Of a DNA stretch of 64,000 nucleotides, positions 11,786 to 24,000 are shown piece by piece (the first letter of the stretch is position 1; each line of letters starts with the position of its first letter). The DNA comes from Taxawa tesnikishii (nom. ined.) (taxonomy: Eukaryota > Ascomycota > Dothideomycetes > Dothideales). The position numbers and the translations under genes were made by a program. The DNA is taken from positions 558,001 through 622,000 of the forward strand of contig JAPDRO010000009.1 in the NCBI GenBank assembly GCA_030247885.1. The letters run 5' to 3'. The notes under the pieces are model-generated. The model was not told where the DNA came from. It made no database searches and saw only the letters and a program-made list of their open reading frames with translations.

Positions 11786-12850
11786 GGTGGGGAGGGTTGG
11801 AAGGGCGGCGAGGACGGGAGCTAGGAGAGTTCTCACGCGATCTGCCAGCTTGACTACTGCACAGGAAGAGTAGAGTGAAGCAGAGGAGAGCGCGAGTCCG
11901 ATGGAATAAGTGTTCGAACGTAGAGAAGCCAATTCAATGCCTTACACAAGCAAGTCACGTCAATTCAACTACGAAAACAGCGGGGACCTGGGGGAGTATA
12001 TATTCTCTAGCAGGCCACTAGACGCATCAGCCAAGGGCCGTTACCTGCTGACTCCTACCTGATGGGTCGGAGGGCCTCGGGAGACCGTACGATAGAAGCT
12101 TGTGACTGATGATGGCCGAGGACGACTGGAAGCTGGAGGCCCAGAATTACGTTAGGAGCTTGCTTGGGTGACGTTTGAAGACCTCGGATGAAAGGGGGAA
12201 GCAGAGAAGCTCGATCGGGCGGTTCGGTAAGTCGGCCTCCTCGCTTGTTGCCGGTGAGGCTAACGAGCCGTTCTGCGGGGAGATCTGCACGTGTCGTGGA
12301 GAGAGGACCCGGGCGGACTCGCATGTTTTTGACTCTCTGCCGAGCAGAGAAAGCCAGGAAGGTGAGAAGACGATGAGATCTGACAGATGATGGACCTCCC
12401 TTCTGGTCCACATCGTCCTCGGTCTCTGCGCATCGTAGGTGTCCTACTTCCTGTCCTCACAGACTCACAAGCGGTCGTGATACGAGAACACGCACAGTGC
12501 CTGCTTCCTCTGGACTGCCGAGGCTTCGCGCGTCAGACACATGCGCTGATCCGAGCCACGAAGACAACCCGGCCGGACGATCCCCGAGCCAATATTACAG
12601 ACATCACAGTCTCAGGTAGATTCAAATATCTACTTTTAAGGTGAGGGCATTTAGCCAGGCCATGGTACAATCGACTCGAGAACTTACGGAGCGTTTCTGG
12701 TATTGTCTGCACGGGTCGAGCAACCATCCAGTATGCTTTGTTTTCATGGCATGATGTCTGTACGACTGTGGCAGTGCAGCAGCTGTCTGCATCACTCATG
12801 CGATATGCTCGCCTTCGAGACGCTGCTGTCTGTACAAGTAACGAATCTCA
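11786..12850. other. divergent intergenic region (ICL1 / HET gene)
   Basis: 1.07 kb between ICL1 (left, minus) and the HET gene (right, plus), so the ICL1 promoter lies at its left end. A TATA-like GAGTATATATTC is at about 11994-12005, roughly 210 bases upstream of the ICL1 start. Several minus- and plus-strand frames overlap but none resembles a protein. Confidence 0.45.
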
Positions 12851-15134
12851 ATGTTTTCGGCCTACAAGACAATCTTTCAGGAGGCATATCAGGCCTACCA
12901 TTATGCCCCATTGGAAACCCCGAGAGACATTCGTCTTCTCCAGCTACACAGGGATTTCGATGGCGGAATCAACTTCAACTTCTTGCACGTCCCCGTTGAC
13001 AACCCATCACGGTACACGGCAATATCGTATGCGTGGGGAGATCCGACTGTAGTGTCTACGCTGAGACACAGTAGCGGTCAGAAATTCGGTATTACCTACA
13101 GCGCTGCTACACTTGTTCGGCGATTCTGCTACCGCCAATATATCTGGATCGATGCTGCCCTTGTTCAGCGTTTCTGCGGCGACGTGGACCACCAGTACAT
13201 TTGGATCGATGCAATCTGCATAAACCAGGCAGACCTGGAGGAGAAGGGCCGATAAATTCGTCTAATGCGCCAGATATATTCGAACGCTTCACAGGTTGCT
13301 GTGTGGTTGGGCGAGGAATCCGAGGACAGCCATCTTGCCATGAACATGCCCTCGACCATGAGTGTCGTACTTACGCGTCCAGCGAACCGCATGTACATTG
13401 AGAGTGGCGATCTCCAAGCAATCCTTGACCAATTGGAATGCACTTTCATCACATCTCCCCATCCCAAAGAGGTCCACCTCAAACTCCTTGCTGTAGGTCA
13501 GTTGTTCCACCGGCCCTGGTTCGAACGTATGTGGGTGATTCAAGTGAGTAACCTTGCAATCGTCGCGCAGAAATCTTTCTTTTCCTGCTACTCGTAGAGG
13601 CTGGACTGGGCATCAAGGCACAACACTATGTTCTCGTCCTTTGAGCTACCGCATGGTTTCCAAACCCACTTCCCAATCACCATGTGGTGCACCTTGTCGG
13701 CCCTGATGGGCATTTCAAGAAGAAAACGCAATGTTCGCCGGAGCGATTGTTATACGCGCTGTTGATGACCTCCGGCGTATCTCCAGAGGTTCGTTTGGAA
13801 CCTGCCTATACTGACATTATCCAGGAGGCTGTTCTGAGCACCAGCGCCGTTTTCTACTGCGGTGGCACGTCGATATCGTGGGACGTGTTCTATGCTGCTA
13901 TTTACGGCATTCAGCTTTATGATGGCTTGGTGACTTACTTCGCGCACAACCCGGATCACAGCGGCCTATCAATGCAGGCCATCAATGCGATTGAGTTTGT
14001 CATCAAAATTGGCAACTATAGGGCATATCGAATTCAAGGCCAAACTGTGCCAATCCAGGCCGCACTCAGTCAGTTCAGCCGCTTCCAGACCTCCTTGCTA
14101 CACGACAAAATTTATAGCATTACCGGGCTCGTCGACGGAGGGGCTGATGCTGTCTTCGCACCGGATTACGAGCAGCCGATTCAGGATCTCTACACCGGAG
14201 TAGCATGCCATGTGTTGATTTCAACGGAGTCGGAGACCACTGACATTCGGTCGATGGTCACTGTAGGTCGGCGTCCCTACAACAGGACGCATATCCTACA
14301 CCAAGCCGGTATCCCCATCTCAGAACGGCTTCCTTCTCTGCCTTCTTGGGTACCTGATTGGACTTCAGAATTGCCTCGTTATGACTTCAGTTACTTTGCT
14401 CTGAAGGCTGGCTTCAAGGCGTCAGGAAACTCAACACGTTCCATCCGTACTTTTGCCGATGGCAGCTCCTTGATCTTGTCCTGTGTTGTCATCGGTGCCA
14501 TCAGATCCGTCAGTATCGAGTATCCCAACTCGGCTTTACAGAAAGAATTTCCGGCCGGAGTGCCCTTGCATGCGACAGGTTCGCGTCTGTACCCCTGGCT
14601 ACTTGCTACGATGGCCTGGGCGTCCTCTTCTCTGCCCCAGTATGGCTCCCTGCACTGGAAAGAGGCTTACTGGCGCACTCTCGTCATGAAACGAACACGC
14701 TTTTTCGATGATCCTGCGTCACCTGATTACGGAACTGCCCTCGACGCTTGTCTGCGAGTGCTTTCTTTTTGTTCGATTGGTGGCCTCTCCGCATGCAGCT
14801 GCCGAATGAAGTCGAAGCCAACGGTGAGCTGGATTGGCCGAGTGACTATGAGCTGCTCCGATCCAACAGATTTGCGATCGACATGGGACGCTGCATGCCC
14901 GGCCGAAGCCTGTGCGTCACCGAGCACGGGTATCTGGGCGCTTGCAGGGCAGGTACAAGAGAGAAGGACCTCGTTTGCTTGATACTGGGAGCCAACACGC
15001 CTTTCATACTTCGTCGAAATCCGAAAGGAACAGACGAAACGCTTAACACGTATACGCTTGTCGGAGATTGTTACGTACATGGACTCATGCACGGCGAAGG
15101 CTTGCAGATGGGGAGGTGCAAGAACTCACGATAG
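12851..15134 (+). pseudogene. decayed HET-domain (heterokaryon incompatibility) gene
   Basis: A host allorecognition-type gene. Its intact relatives trigger cell death when incompatible hyphae fuse. The HET domain begins with YAPLETPRDIRLLQL and continues through YTAISYAWGDPT, IWIDAICINQADLEEKG, IYSNASQVAVWLGEESED and WFERMWVIQ. An intron with a GTGAGT donor follows at 13544. Downstream are blocks usual for these proteins: LPSWVPDWTSE, and LGANTPFIL with LVGDCYVHGLMHGE near the end. The gene is interrupted about three times (in-frame stops and at least one frame change), so it is probably non-functional. The YIWIDA segment is duplicated in tandem at about 13112-13215. The first interruption looks like a C-to-T change at a glutamine codon, as repeat-induced point mutation would leave. 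Confidence 0.8.
13112..13215 (+). repeat. diverged internal tandem duplication in the HET domain
   Basis: Two adjacent copies of a segment of about 50-57 bases encode LVRRFCYRQYIWIDAA and LVQRFCGDVDHQYIWIDAIC. Normal HET domains have this segment once. The copies differ at many positions, so this is not a recent slip or assembly duplication. Confidence 0.7.
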
Positions 15135-15302
15135 TTTGATGCATAATCTTTTGCTGACTATACAGGTAGCGATTACACGAAGGCGTACCGTGGAACAAAG
15201 TCCTTGTGTGTGTTCGCTCATAAAAATCTGACGACAACGCTTTCTATAATACACCTAATGTTACATCCCACGAATGCAGGAAGGGGGTAATATACTGTAC
15301 GT

Positions 15303-17300
15303 CTATTTCGACAAAAAGCCCTGGAATGCCTTCTGATCAATCACCACGTTTCCCACCGCTCTCAATTTCTTCCTTCCCTCCTTCTGCCTCTCTAGCAACT
15401 TCCTGCGTCTGCTCACATCACTCGCATGCAACTTCGCCAGCACGTCCTTACGGAACGGCTTAATCGTTTCCCTTGCGACGACCTTCTTCCCCGCTACTGC
15501 CTGGATGACAACCTCGAACATCTGCCTGTCGACGTGCTCCTTGAACTTCGTGACCCATGCCTTGCCCACACGCTCCGTCTGACTGTAGTGCACGACGCGC
15601 GCGACGGCATCGACGGGCACCTTGTTGACGTGCAGTTGCAGCTTAACAATGTTGGACTTTCGCCACCCAGCGTCCTCGTAATCGAGCGAGGCGTAGCCTT
15701 TCGTGGTGCCCTTCAGTTTTCCGAAGAAGTCGTCGACGAGCTGGGCAAGCGGGAGCTCGTACTTCAAGATGACCTGCGTGGCGGTGAAGAAGGTGAGTTC
15801 CTTCTGCTCGCCACGGTTCGCCTCGCACAGTTCGATAACGCTGCCAAGGTATTCTTCCGGCATCGTGACGGTGGCGAGGACGTAGGGTTCTTGCAGCTCG
15901 GCGACATGCTGATGCAGCGCCTCCGTCTCTGGGAAGTCATTGGGGTTGGTGACGACGGTTTCATTGCCCTTGCGGTCGACCACCTTGAACGGGACGGAGG
16001 GCGGCGTGATGATGATGCTCGCGCCGTGCTCTTGCCGTAGCCGATCTTCGAAGACGGAACAGTGCAGAGTGCCCAAGAATCCGAGCCTCCAGCCTGCGCC
16101 TAGCGCTTCGGAGGACTCTTTCTGTACCATGACGCTGCGGTCGTTGAGTGTGACTTGATTGATGCTGTCTTCAAGGTGCTCGTAGTCGCTCTGGTCGGTT
16201 GGGAATGCTGCGACGAAGACCATAGACTGCGGCTCCTCGAAGCCAGGAAGGGGTTCGACCGCCTTCTCCGAGCCAACAGTGGTGTACGTGTCTCCAACCT
16301 TGGCCTCCTTGGATCGCTTCATGCCGGGGTTGAAGTAAATGTAACCGACTTGACCAGCGCGTAACACTGCCTGGGGCGTCTGTCCTGGATACATGATGCC
16401 AGCCTCGCCAACGTAGTATTTCAGTCCAGTCGCGAAAGAAGTGACATGGTCACCAGCCTTGACCTGACCTTGAAATACGCGGACCAGCAGAATGACTCCT
16501 TTGTAGTTATCGTACCACGAGTCCACCAGCAAAAGTCTTAGCGGTTTAGTCGAGTCTCCCATAGGCGCCGGAATTTGCTCGACGACGGCGGGCAGAAGAG
16601 CCTCGACGTTGAGTCCAGACTTGGCAGAAACGAGCACAGCCTTGTCGGGATCCAACTCGAACGTATCCCTCATCTGCTCCAAAGCGCGCGGAGGGTCCGC
16701 AGACGGCAGGTCGATCTTGTTGATAACGGGAACCAGCTGCAAGCCCTGCGCAAAAGCGAGGTAGAAGTTCGCAACGGTCTGTGCCTGGATTCCTTGACTG
16801 GCATCGACGAGTAGCAGGGCGCCGCCGCAACTGGCATAACTCCTCGAGACCTCGGCTCTGAAGTCGACATGTCCAGGCGTGTCGACCAGATGCAGCAGGT
16901 AATCCTCGCCCTTGTAGTTGTATATCATGGTACACGTCTGCGCCTTGACTGTGATGCCTCTTTCCCGCTCAACGTCCAGTTTGTCCAAAATCTGCTTGTT
17001 TCCTCCCTTTTCGATGGTTCCCGTCAGCTCCAGCAGCCGGTCGCTGAGCGTACTCTTGCCATGGTCAACGTGGGCGACGATGCAGAAGTTCCGGAACCGA
17101 TCGATGGGGATTGCTGCGATGCGCTGCTCGAGTTGTGACTGCACCTTTATGGCCTGGGCACTGCGAGGAGCGGTCGAAGCGAAGGTCCTCGCCGGTTGCT
17201 GGAGCCGGCCATTGCGGAAGGCGTGCCGTGGAAGAAAGTCGTTTGTACAGAAACTGGGACCGGGAAAGAGTCTACGTATCGTCCGGAAGCATGGTTGCAT
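15303..17300 (-). CDS. GUF1: mitochondrial translation factor GUF1 (EF4/LepA GTPase)
   Basis: Mitochondrial elongation factor 4, a ribosome-bound GTPase that back-translocates or frees stalled ribosomes under stress. One exon, 665 residues. The G1 motif AHVDHGKST is at residues 76-84; GITVKAQTC (switch I), DTPGHVDF (G3) and NKIDLP (G4) follow. The LepA-type C-terminal domain is present near residues 560-660 ([23 protein letters not shown]). The N-terminus [14 protein letters not shown] is Arg-rich without acidic residues, fitting a mitochondrial presequence. The start chosen is the first ATG; the frame is open for 26 more codons upstream without one. It is convergent with the decayed HET gene, 168 bases away. 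Intact. Confidence 0.95.
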   Translation of the reverse strand: MQPCFRTIRRLFPGPSFCTNDFLPRHAFRNGRLQQPARTFASTAPRSAQAIKVQSQLEQRIAAIPIDRFRNFCIVAHVDHGKSTLSDRLLELTGTIEKGGNKQILDKLDVERERGITVKAQTCTMIYNYKGEDYLLHLVDTPGHVDFRAEVSRSYASCGGALLLVDASQGIQAQTVANFYLAFAQGLQLVPVINKIDLPSADPPRALEQMRDTFELDPDKAVLVSAKSGLNVEALLPAVVEQIPAPMGDSTKPLRLLLVDSWYDNYKGVILLVRVFQGQVKAGDHVTSFATGLKYYVGEAGIMYPGQTPQAVLRAGQVGYIYFNPGMKRSKEAKVGDTYTTVGSEKAVEPLPGFEEPQSMVFVAAFPTDQSDYEHLEDSINQVTLNDRSVMVQKESSEALGAGWRLGFLGTLHCSVFEDRLRQEHGASIIITPPSVPFKVVDRKGNETVVTNPNDFPETEALHQHVAELQEPYVLATVTMPEEYLGSVIELCEANRGEQKELTFFTATQVILKYELPLAQLVDDFFGKLKGTTKGYASLDYEDAGWRKSNIVKLQLHVNKVPVDAVARVVHYSQTERVGKAWVTKFKEHVDRQMFEVVIQAVAGKKVVARETIKPFRKDVLAKLHASDVSRRRKLLERQKEGRKKLRAVGNVVIDQKAFQGFLSK

Positions 17301-17822
17301 CGGTGTTGCGCGCGAATGTTGAAGGACTCGCGTGGTGCTTGCCGGTAACAACTCGACTTGGACTTTCTCTCGATGCAAGCCGTTCCCGGTAAGTTTTCTT
17401 GGCGTTCACTTCGTGTGCACTTCGCACTTCGTTGCAGTGCCAAGACACTGAACTCGACTATACAGAAGAACAGATTACATTCATGATCTAGGCTCGACGC
17501 ACCAAGATCTTCCAGAATGAATGGAGGAGTGACGATGGAGGCCCTCAATACTTACACCGCTCTAGGTATTGATCAAGACAACAGAATTCACAGCGATTCG
17601 AAGGGTGAAGTGGAGAGGGAAGGGAAAGGTTAGCTGCAAAAGACGAACTGGAAGAGCAAGGCGCGGCTCACGTCTGTGTCCGCACGTGCACAATCACATG
17701 TCTGCACGTTCGCCGTCTTCCAACGAGCAGCACTAGAGTATGTAGATGTAGAGAGGATCGCGATCTAATCATGCGTTCAAAAAGGCAGTCACATGTACCT
17801 TCTGCCCAACTTCTCTTCCTCT
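17301..17822. other. intergenic region
   Basis: Upstream of GUF1 and downstream of the Nudix gene, both on the minus strand. It should hold the GUF1 promoter and the Nudix 3' UTR. No other feature recognised. Confidence 0.45.
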
Positions 17823-19036
17823 TCAGCTCAACTTTGCCTTCCTGCTTCCAGTCAGTAAAACACGCCTCTCCAAAGAACACGGGACATCACGATGAACGTA
17901 CTGCATAACCTCCCTGGTAAGCTTCTCCCCTCCTTCTTGACCGGACTCAGTCTCCCGATCCTCCTCAACTTCTCAATCATCTCCTCGTCCCCAAAACTGC
18001 TGTTGTGTTCAAAATCCGGATCCTCGCCGTAAGCAACCCTCGCAGCGTCCACCAAGATCCTCGCCGTCATGCCAAACACCCTGTACCTACGCTGTCTGAG
18101 CGCTTCCGCCGTCTGCTTCTCGCCCTCCGACTGCGGCAGCTCCGCGTCCTCGTTCGCCGCCGTCGGATCTTCCCGGACGGATTTGGGTGCGTTCTTGGCG
18201 AGGAAGACGGACGAGGGGGTCACCGGGACGTGGAATTGGTGCATCCGCCAGTTCTCCTCGTGCCAGGAGATCCAGCTGCCTTTGTACCACTCTCCCGGCG
18301 GCGCTTCCTTTCCTCGCTCTTCGTCCCTGCTCCTCAGGAAATTGTGGAACGGCGCCGTGAATACGGCGGCGACTTCTTTGGCGTCCAGTTTGGGCAGCAG
18401 ATCCCGGGCCGGATCCACGTTCCTCGAGGCGCTGCCGTCGTTGCGGGTGGGGGCTTTGAGCCAGGCGACGCAGGGTCGCACGCCCAACTCCGTGACGGCG
18501 AGGTTGGCGGGGAGCTCGGTGAGGTGCTCGACCGTGTAACCGGCTGGGAGTTTATCGTCCGAAAGCGGGAGGCCAATCTCCTCAAACGCTTCACGGCGCG
18601 CTGTCATGAAAGGCGTTTCCTTTTCGAAGTCGGCTTTGCCACCAGGAAGCGCTGCATGTCCGGAATCTACTCGTAACCATCCAGAGTGTATTAGCGAATG
18701 CACGCCTGCCTGACTAAAAACCCAGCACAGCTTATGTGTCCTCCTTCTCTTATCATGGCTCCTGGTTCCACCCGCGCTACAACGTACAATTCTTCAACTT
18801 TGCGGACCTGATGGTAAGCACAACCCTCAAGTCGCCCTTCCGGTCTGCAAACAACAGGATCAGAACGGCCGCTCTCCGCGCGAGCGGGAGGCTGTGGTAT
18901 TGCGTGGGTGGGGAGACGAAGGAGCGCAGTCGGGCTATGGCGGCCTAGAGATGAATCGGAGTCAGCCGTTGTTTTGCAGACTGCTCCGGTATGGCTGATC
19001 ATTACTTACCGCTGATGTTGGTGAAAGAGCCGCCAT
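17823..19036 (-). CDS. Nudix hydrolase of the CoA diphosphatase type (PCD1/NUDT7-like)
   Basis: Probably cleaves CoA or acyl-CoA to 4'-phosphopantetheine and 3',5'-ADP. Exons: 19010-19036, 18788-18944, 18666-17902, 17823-17841; about 322 residues. Exon 1 codes only MAALSPTSA; exon 2 gives the strand AAVLILLFADRKGDLRVVLT; the intron 18667-18787 then joins to YSGHAALPGG. The Nudix box GGKADFEKETPF followed by TARREAFEEIGL matches Gx5Ex7REUxEExGU. The upstream ALPGGK and later GMTARILVDAARVAYG fit the CoA subgroup. Near the end the frame slips one base at a C4 run (17937-17940), giving GEKLTREVMQ. The proposed last intron (17842-17901) is optional since it is 60 nt and keeps frame. The ending KAKLS is close to, but not, a PTS1. 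Confidence 0.82.
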
Positions 19037-19376
19037 GAGGAGTCCATTGGTCAAGTCTACGGCGCACTGCTGAGTCGAGTTGGAGATGGGGATGGATGAT
19101 GGCGTCTTGACGTCTCAAGAGCCGAGGTCGAGCTTGATCAGAGTGTGGGGAAGGGTTCAGAAACAATCGCGCGGGCAAGGTGAATGGGGGAACATTGTTG
19201 AAGTTGTTTACATGAACAGCAATGGAATATACAGACAGCAGTCGGTTGCAAGAAGCATTAAGTCACACACATCATGCTTTTTCTGCACAATCTTTTCCTA
19301 CATACGGGACGCCGTCGCCAATTTGAGTCCTTCAAATCCCGCCCAAACTCCCATGTGCATTGTGCAATGTTCCAAT
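19037..19376. other. intergenic region
   Basis: Upstream of the Nudix gene and downstream of MMSDH. Nothing beyond presumed promoter and 3' UTR sequence seen. Confidence 0.45.
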
Positions 19377-21230
19377 CTATCTTTGGGTCGGCATAGCGAC
19401 GTCCGCCTTCGTCGCGACCGCGTCTTCGCTGCGCCAAAGGCTGGTGACGGTCTTCTGCTGCGTGTAGAACATGATACCTGGCTTTCCGTAGAACGTGTTT
19501 GCACCACCACCCGCGATCGACTTCTTGTTACCGGTGAAGGAGAACACTATTTCAACCCATCAGGATTCCTAACTTTCAAACCGGACAAGGGAGGCTCATG
19601 ACTTACTGGGAAGAGGGACGGGAATTGGGACGTTGATGCCGACCTGACCGGCCTCAATGTCGCGACGGAAGCGCTCGGCGGTTGGGCCGGAGTTTGTGAA
19701 GATGGCGACACCGTTACCGTACTCGTTTGCGTTGATGAGGTCGACGGCCTCCTCGAGCGTGTCCACGTTCAGGCAGACCAGGACAGGACCGAAAATTTCT
19801 TCCTTGTAGCAGGTCATGTCCTTGGTCACATTAGCGATGAGGGTTGGTCCAACCTATACAGGACGCCGTTAGCAAGGTGCTCTTGGAATGGGCAGCAGTT
19901 GGTTCTGCAGTGGTGCATGACTTACGAAGTTGCCGTTGGGGTACTTCTCCGGTCTGTAACCCCTTCCGTCAAGAAGGATCTCGGCACCCTCCTTCTCCGC
20001 GCTGGTGATCAAGTCCTCGATGCGCTGCCTGGCCTGAGGAGAGATGACCGGACCCAGATCCGTACCTTCCTCGAAACCACCGTTCACGTTCAGAGCCTTG
20101 GCACGCTCTGCGATCTCTGGCAGCCAGTTCTTCGTGTCGCCCACCATAACAAGGGTGCTGAGAGCCATACACCTCTGACCAGCGGCACCGAAAGCGGCGC
20201 CAGCAATGGCATTGAGTGCGTGGTTCTTGTTCGCATCCGGCATGACGGCGGCGTGGTTCTTCGCGCCCAGGTTCGCCTGAACACGCTTGCCGTTGGCAGA
20301 GCAGCGCTGGTAGATGTATTCACCGGCCTTGTTGCTGCCGACGAAGCTGACCGCCTTGATGCGCGGCTCGTCGATGATGAAGTCGACGGTCTTGGCCGCA
20401 CCGTGCACGACGTTGATGACTCCCGGTGGGAAACCAGCCTTCTCGGCGAGCTCCGCGAGGATCATCATTGCGCCAGGGTCACGCTCGGATGGCTTGACGA
20501 CAATGGTGTTTCCGGTCACGGTCGCGATTGGGATACACCAAAGCGGAATCATGGCCGGGAAGTTGAAGGGGCAGATGGCAGCCACAACACCGAGAGGCTC
20601 GTGGTAGGAACGGGTCTCCATATCCTTGGCCACCTCCAAGACGTTGCCGGGCAGCTGAGTGGTGATGCCGCAGGCCGTCTCAGCAACCTGGAGACCACGG
20701 AGGACGTCACCCTTGGCATCAGCAAAGGTCTTGCCCTGCTCGAGGGTGATGGATGCGGCCAAGCGATCCCAGTGCTGGCGGATGAGTGCCACGAACTTGA
20801 ACATGATCTCCTGCCTTCGCAACAAGCTGGTCGCCTTCCATGCCGGGAACGCCTTCTCCGCCGAATCAACAGCAGCCTTCAGCTCTTCCTCGGTAGATTG
20901 CGGCACACGAGTGACAAGGTTGTTTGTCGCCGGGTCGTACAGATCAATCCATTGGGTGGCTTTCGAGTCGACAAATTTGTTGTCCACGAAGCCCTGAGTG
21001 TCCAGCGGTTTCTGGATCTGCTCGTGTGTGGTAGGGTAATCTTGAGGGGAGGCCGCGGCGGTTGTCGTAGCCGGACGGAGCTGAGATGCGGTGGCATGCA
21101 GGCGCCTTGTGGCTATCTTGCTTGAGTTGGCGGATTGCGGCATCCTGCTTGCGACAAAGGCGGACCTGGGAGCGGCGGCGCGAGGACTCAGACTCTGCAG
21201 CGTCCTTAACATGACTCTGCGGGTGGCCAT
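19377..21230 (-). CDS. methylmalonate-semialdehyde dehydrogenase (acylating), mitochondrial
   Basis: ALDH6 family enzyme. It converts methylmalonate semialdehyde to propionyl-CoA and malonate semialdehyde to acetyl-CoA in valine, pyrimidine and beta-alanine catabolism. Exons: 19926-21230, 19607-19853, 19377-19546; introns of 72 and 60 nt; 573 residues. The catalytic cysteine is Cys354 in [12 protein letters not shown]. Other family blocks are [44 protein letters not shown] and [19 protein letters not shown]. The N-terminal 60 residues are rich in Ala, Arg and Ser without acidic residues, fitting a mitochondrial presequence. The start is the first ATG in the open frame. The gene is intact. Propionyl-CoA produced here feeds pathways that also draw on peroxisomal CoA metabolism. 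Confidence 0.93.
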
Positions 21231-22048
21231 TGTATGTCCCCAAACACGAAATTGAGGTGTTTGACGTGTGGTATAACGTTGTGCTCTTTTCTCTGCAACT
21301 CCACTCCGCGCTACAGGGTCACGGTTGTTGTATTCCCTCTCTCTGCCTCGGCTATATCTTCCGGTGGGGGCTTTGATGCTGCTGCTGCGGCACACAACGG
21401 CTTCGATTAGCCGTGCTGTCCACGATGATGGGAAGTGGGAGCAGAAACGAAAAGAAAAGAAGAATAGAGGGAGAAGAAGAGAAAAAAAGGAATCGGGGAG
21501 GGCTCGCAGTCACTCAATGCTCCCTTGTGTCATCCGCCATCTGCCATCTGCCGGGGAGGAAGAGCTGAAGAGCTGCCCCGCGAACGGATAACCTCGCCGA
21601 ATGCTCTCTCCACATCGAACCCGCTTGTTGCATGTACGGACCGCAATGCGGGACGTGCTATCATACATGGGCTCGTCGCTCCCACATTCCCCGAACGGCA
21701 CTTGTCTCTGGATGGAGAGGAACGAGAAAACGGGATGAGTTGAGTGGCAAACTTGACGACTCATCTCTTTCATGCAACTTCGGCGACGTACCACACCTCC
21801 AGCCGGTTCGTCGTGGTTAACGTGGAAGGAAAGGCGAAGCGGTCGGATAAATCTCCAAGGAAAGACTGATAGATAGCTTTTCTACAAACACTGCAGGAAG
21901 ACAGACTCCAAGCTCCAAAACGCGAAGAACAGTCATGCGCCTCGTCATATCATAGCGGCTGACTTTTGTCTACTTTCGCCCTTGCCAATGAAAACTACCT
22001 ATACCCATCCCTTCTTCCTTCAAGCGCATACCCTCCCAAAAGACAGGA
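21231..22048. other. intergenic region with purine tract
   Basis: Upstream of MMSDH. It contains a purine-rich tract on the plus strand (about 21441-21500, AAAAGAAAAGAAGAATAG type), i.e. a pyrimidine tract on the MMSDH strand some 215-270 bases before its start, as is common in fungal promoters. No gene seen. Confidence 0.5.
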
Positions 22049-24000
22049 CTACTGAGAAGACTTGCCGCTCCTTGTGTTGACCTCAGTCTTGGCCACATCT
22101 GCGCTGGAGGTAACGCTCTCCGCAGCCTGGTTCTTGGCGTCAACCACAGCCTCCTTGGCCTTCTGTGCCTTGTCCTTGACCTGCTCCTTGCTTGGGGCCT
22201 TTGCGGCTCCCCCACTGACAGCACCGATAAGGATAGCCAAAACTCCGAAGGCCAGGGCACCGAGGGTGATGGCGACCTCTGGAACGAACTTGGCGGCCTG
22301 GATGGGGTCACGCTGGGCGAGGGTCATGAAGAGGTCGAACTTCTCGCGCATGTAGTGCACTGGGTCGTCGGCGAACTTCAGGTCCATTGGCGACTTGGGC
22401 TTCTCCTTCTCTGGCTCAGGCTTGGTAGCGTCCTCCTCGGATTTCTCGGACTTGCTCTTGACCTGGAAAGTCTCCTTGGCGAAAGCCTCGGCCTCCTCGA
22501 CCGAGTGACCAATGTAGATGTTGTCGAAAAGAATGTCGTTCTGCATGGTCCAAAGCTCGAAGCCGATCTGTCATAGTGTCAGTGCTGCTGGTGTATGTGA
22601 GAAAAGGCATCTGCTTACAGCGCCCATAGGCTCGAAGTTAGAAGGAGTCTTGTCCTCGAAGTAGGCGGGGTTGGGGATCTTGCGAGGCTTCCAAATGCCC
22701 TTGTAGGCGGGGTTGTCAATCAAAGGAGCGGTCCACTTGCCCTTGTAGGCGGGGTTCTTCTTCATGGGAGGAGTCCAGGGGCCACATCCGGAGACTTCGT
22801 TGCACTTGGGGTTAGGAACAGTAGGAGGAATCCAGTCACCATCCTCCTCGTCATCCCAGTCCTCGGGCTTCTCGGCCTCGGGATCAGGAATACTGGTGGG
22901 CTCGTCCTCAAGCCAGTCCTCGGGCATAGTAGCCTCCTCATCAACAACCTCGAATGGCGCCTCCTCGTCCCAGTCCTCTGGCTTGGTCGCATCTGGGTCG
23001 GTAATCTTGGCCTCGTCGATCCAGTCAGCAGGCTTCTTGTCATCCGGATCCTCAATCTCGGTTGCTGGGTTGACAGCTGGGCTGAAGTCCTCCAGAAGGC
23101 TACCGTTGCGCGAAGACTCTCCATCAATCTTGATCTCGTAGGTCTGGTCTGGCTTGACGATGAGGGTGTAGAGGGAGGTGGTCTTGCCAATGCGAGCCAT
23201 CGGGGTGTTCTTCAGGTGCTTCTCCTCGTATTCGCCGGTGACTGGGTTCTTGTGGTTGAAGATGAAGTGCACCTAGTTGCCTTGTCAGCAGATGGTCTTC
23301 GCGGGTTTGGCGGGGAAATGTACCTTGTTGGTAGCACCGCACTTGTCGGGACCGAACATGATGACATAGGGGATGCGTTGGAGAATTCCTCAGCGTGAAG
23401 AGCTGCGTTCTCCCGGAGAAGCTTCATGTAAGCACCTCCGCACTCCAGGCCAGCTGTGTACTGTTAGCGTTGTGTCATACAACCCTAGACCAAGAGGATC
23501 CATACACTGCATCTTGACCTCATACTGAACGACCAGGGTGTTGTCTTTGTTGTCGATGGCCTCGGGAAACTTGGCAGAAATGGCGTGGTGAGCAGCCTTG
23601 TCCTTGAGGACGAGACCCTTGTCGCCCTCGATACCACGGAGGACGGTGGGCTCCTCGACGGACCACTTGCCGACGAATGCCCAGTCCTCCTCAGTGCCCT
23701 CCTTCTTCGCGTGAGAGACCTTCCACCTGGAGTCCCAGTCGTCCGTGAACTGCTCAAGGAAGGGGGCCTTGAGTGTGGTTGGCTGCGGGAGCGTTGTTAG
23801 CACGAGCCGAGCAGCAGATGTCACGACTGCGATGGACCCACGGTGAAGGTTGGCTTGGAGACGGCGGAGGAGGTCACCGACTCAACAGCGGAGGCAGCGG
23901 AGGAAGAGACCGCAGTTGCGGTATCCTCGAGATCGTCCAGAACATCTGCCCTGGAGACGGCAGCAACGGCGCCGAGAGCGAGAAGGTTGGTGACACGCAT
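22049..24000 (-). CDS. calnexin, ER lectin chaperone
   Basis: Membrane-bound ER chaperone that holds monoglucosylated glycoproteins. Exons: 23842-24000, 23506-23782, 23324-23453, 22619-23272, 22049-22567; about 579 residues. The signal peptide is [18 protein letters not shown]. Lectin-domain blocks include [20 protein letters not shown] and [19 protein letters not shown]. The P domain (about residues 265-400) shows the alternating repeats [27 protein letters not shown] and then [23 protein letters not shown] single membrane segment ([20 protein letters not shown]) and a charged cytosolic tail follow. In exon 3 the invariant NASPYVIMFG is broken by one missing base in a G4 run (23369-23372, C on the coding strand). 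Adding it makes exon phases agree, so the break is almost certainly a sequence error. Confidence 0.95.

Noticed and set aside
11786-11932. 49-residue upstream extension of isocitrate lyase
   Set aside because: The frame is open but begins at TTG; there is no ATG before MSSADT.
15426-16040. 204-residue plus-strand frame opposite GUF1
   Set aside because: Antisense shadow of a complete, conserved minus-strand gene.
18005-18676. 223-residue plus-strand frame
   Set aside because: Antisense to the Nudix domain, which has its full catalytic box on the other strand.
19899-21125. 408-residue open frame on the plus strand opposite MMSDH
   Set aside because: It is the antisense shadow of a well-conserved ALDH gene; its composition is that of a complement reading and no motif is visible.
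23369-23372. calnexin as a pseudogene
   Set aside because: A single break in an invariant block with everything else intact, in an important chaperone, and matching the window-wide homopolymer pattern.
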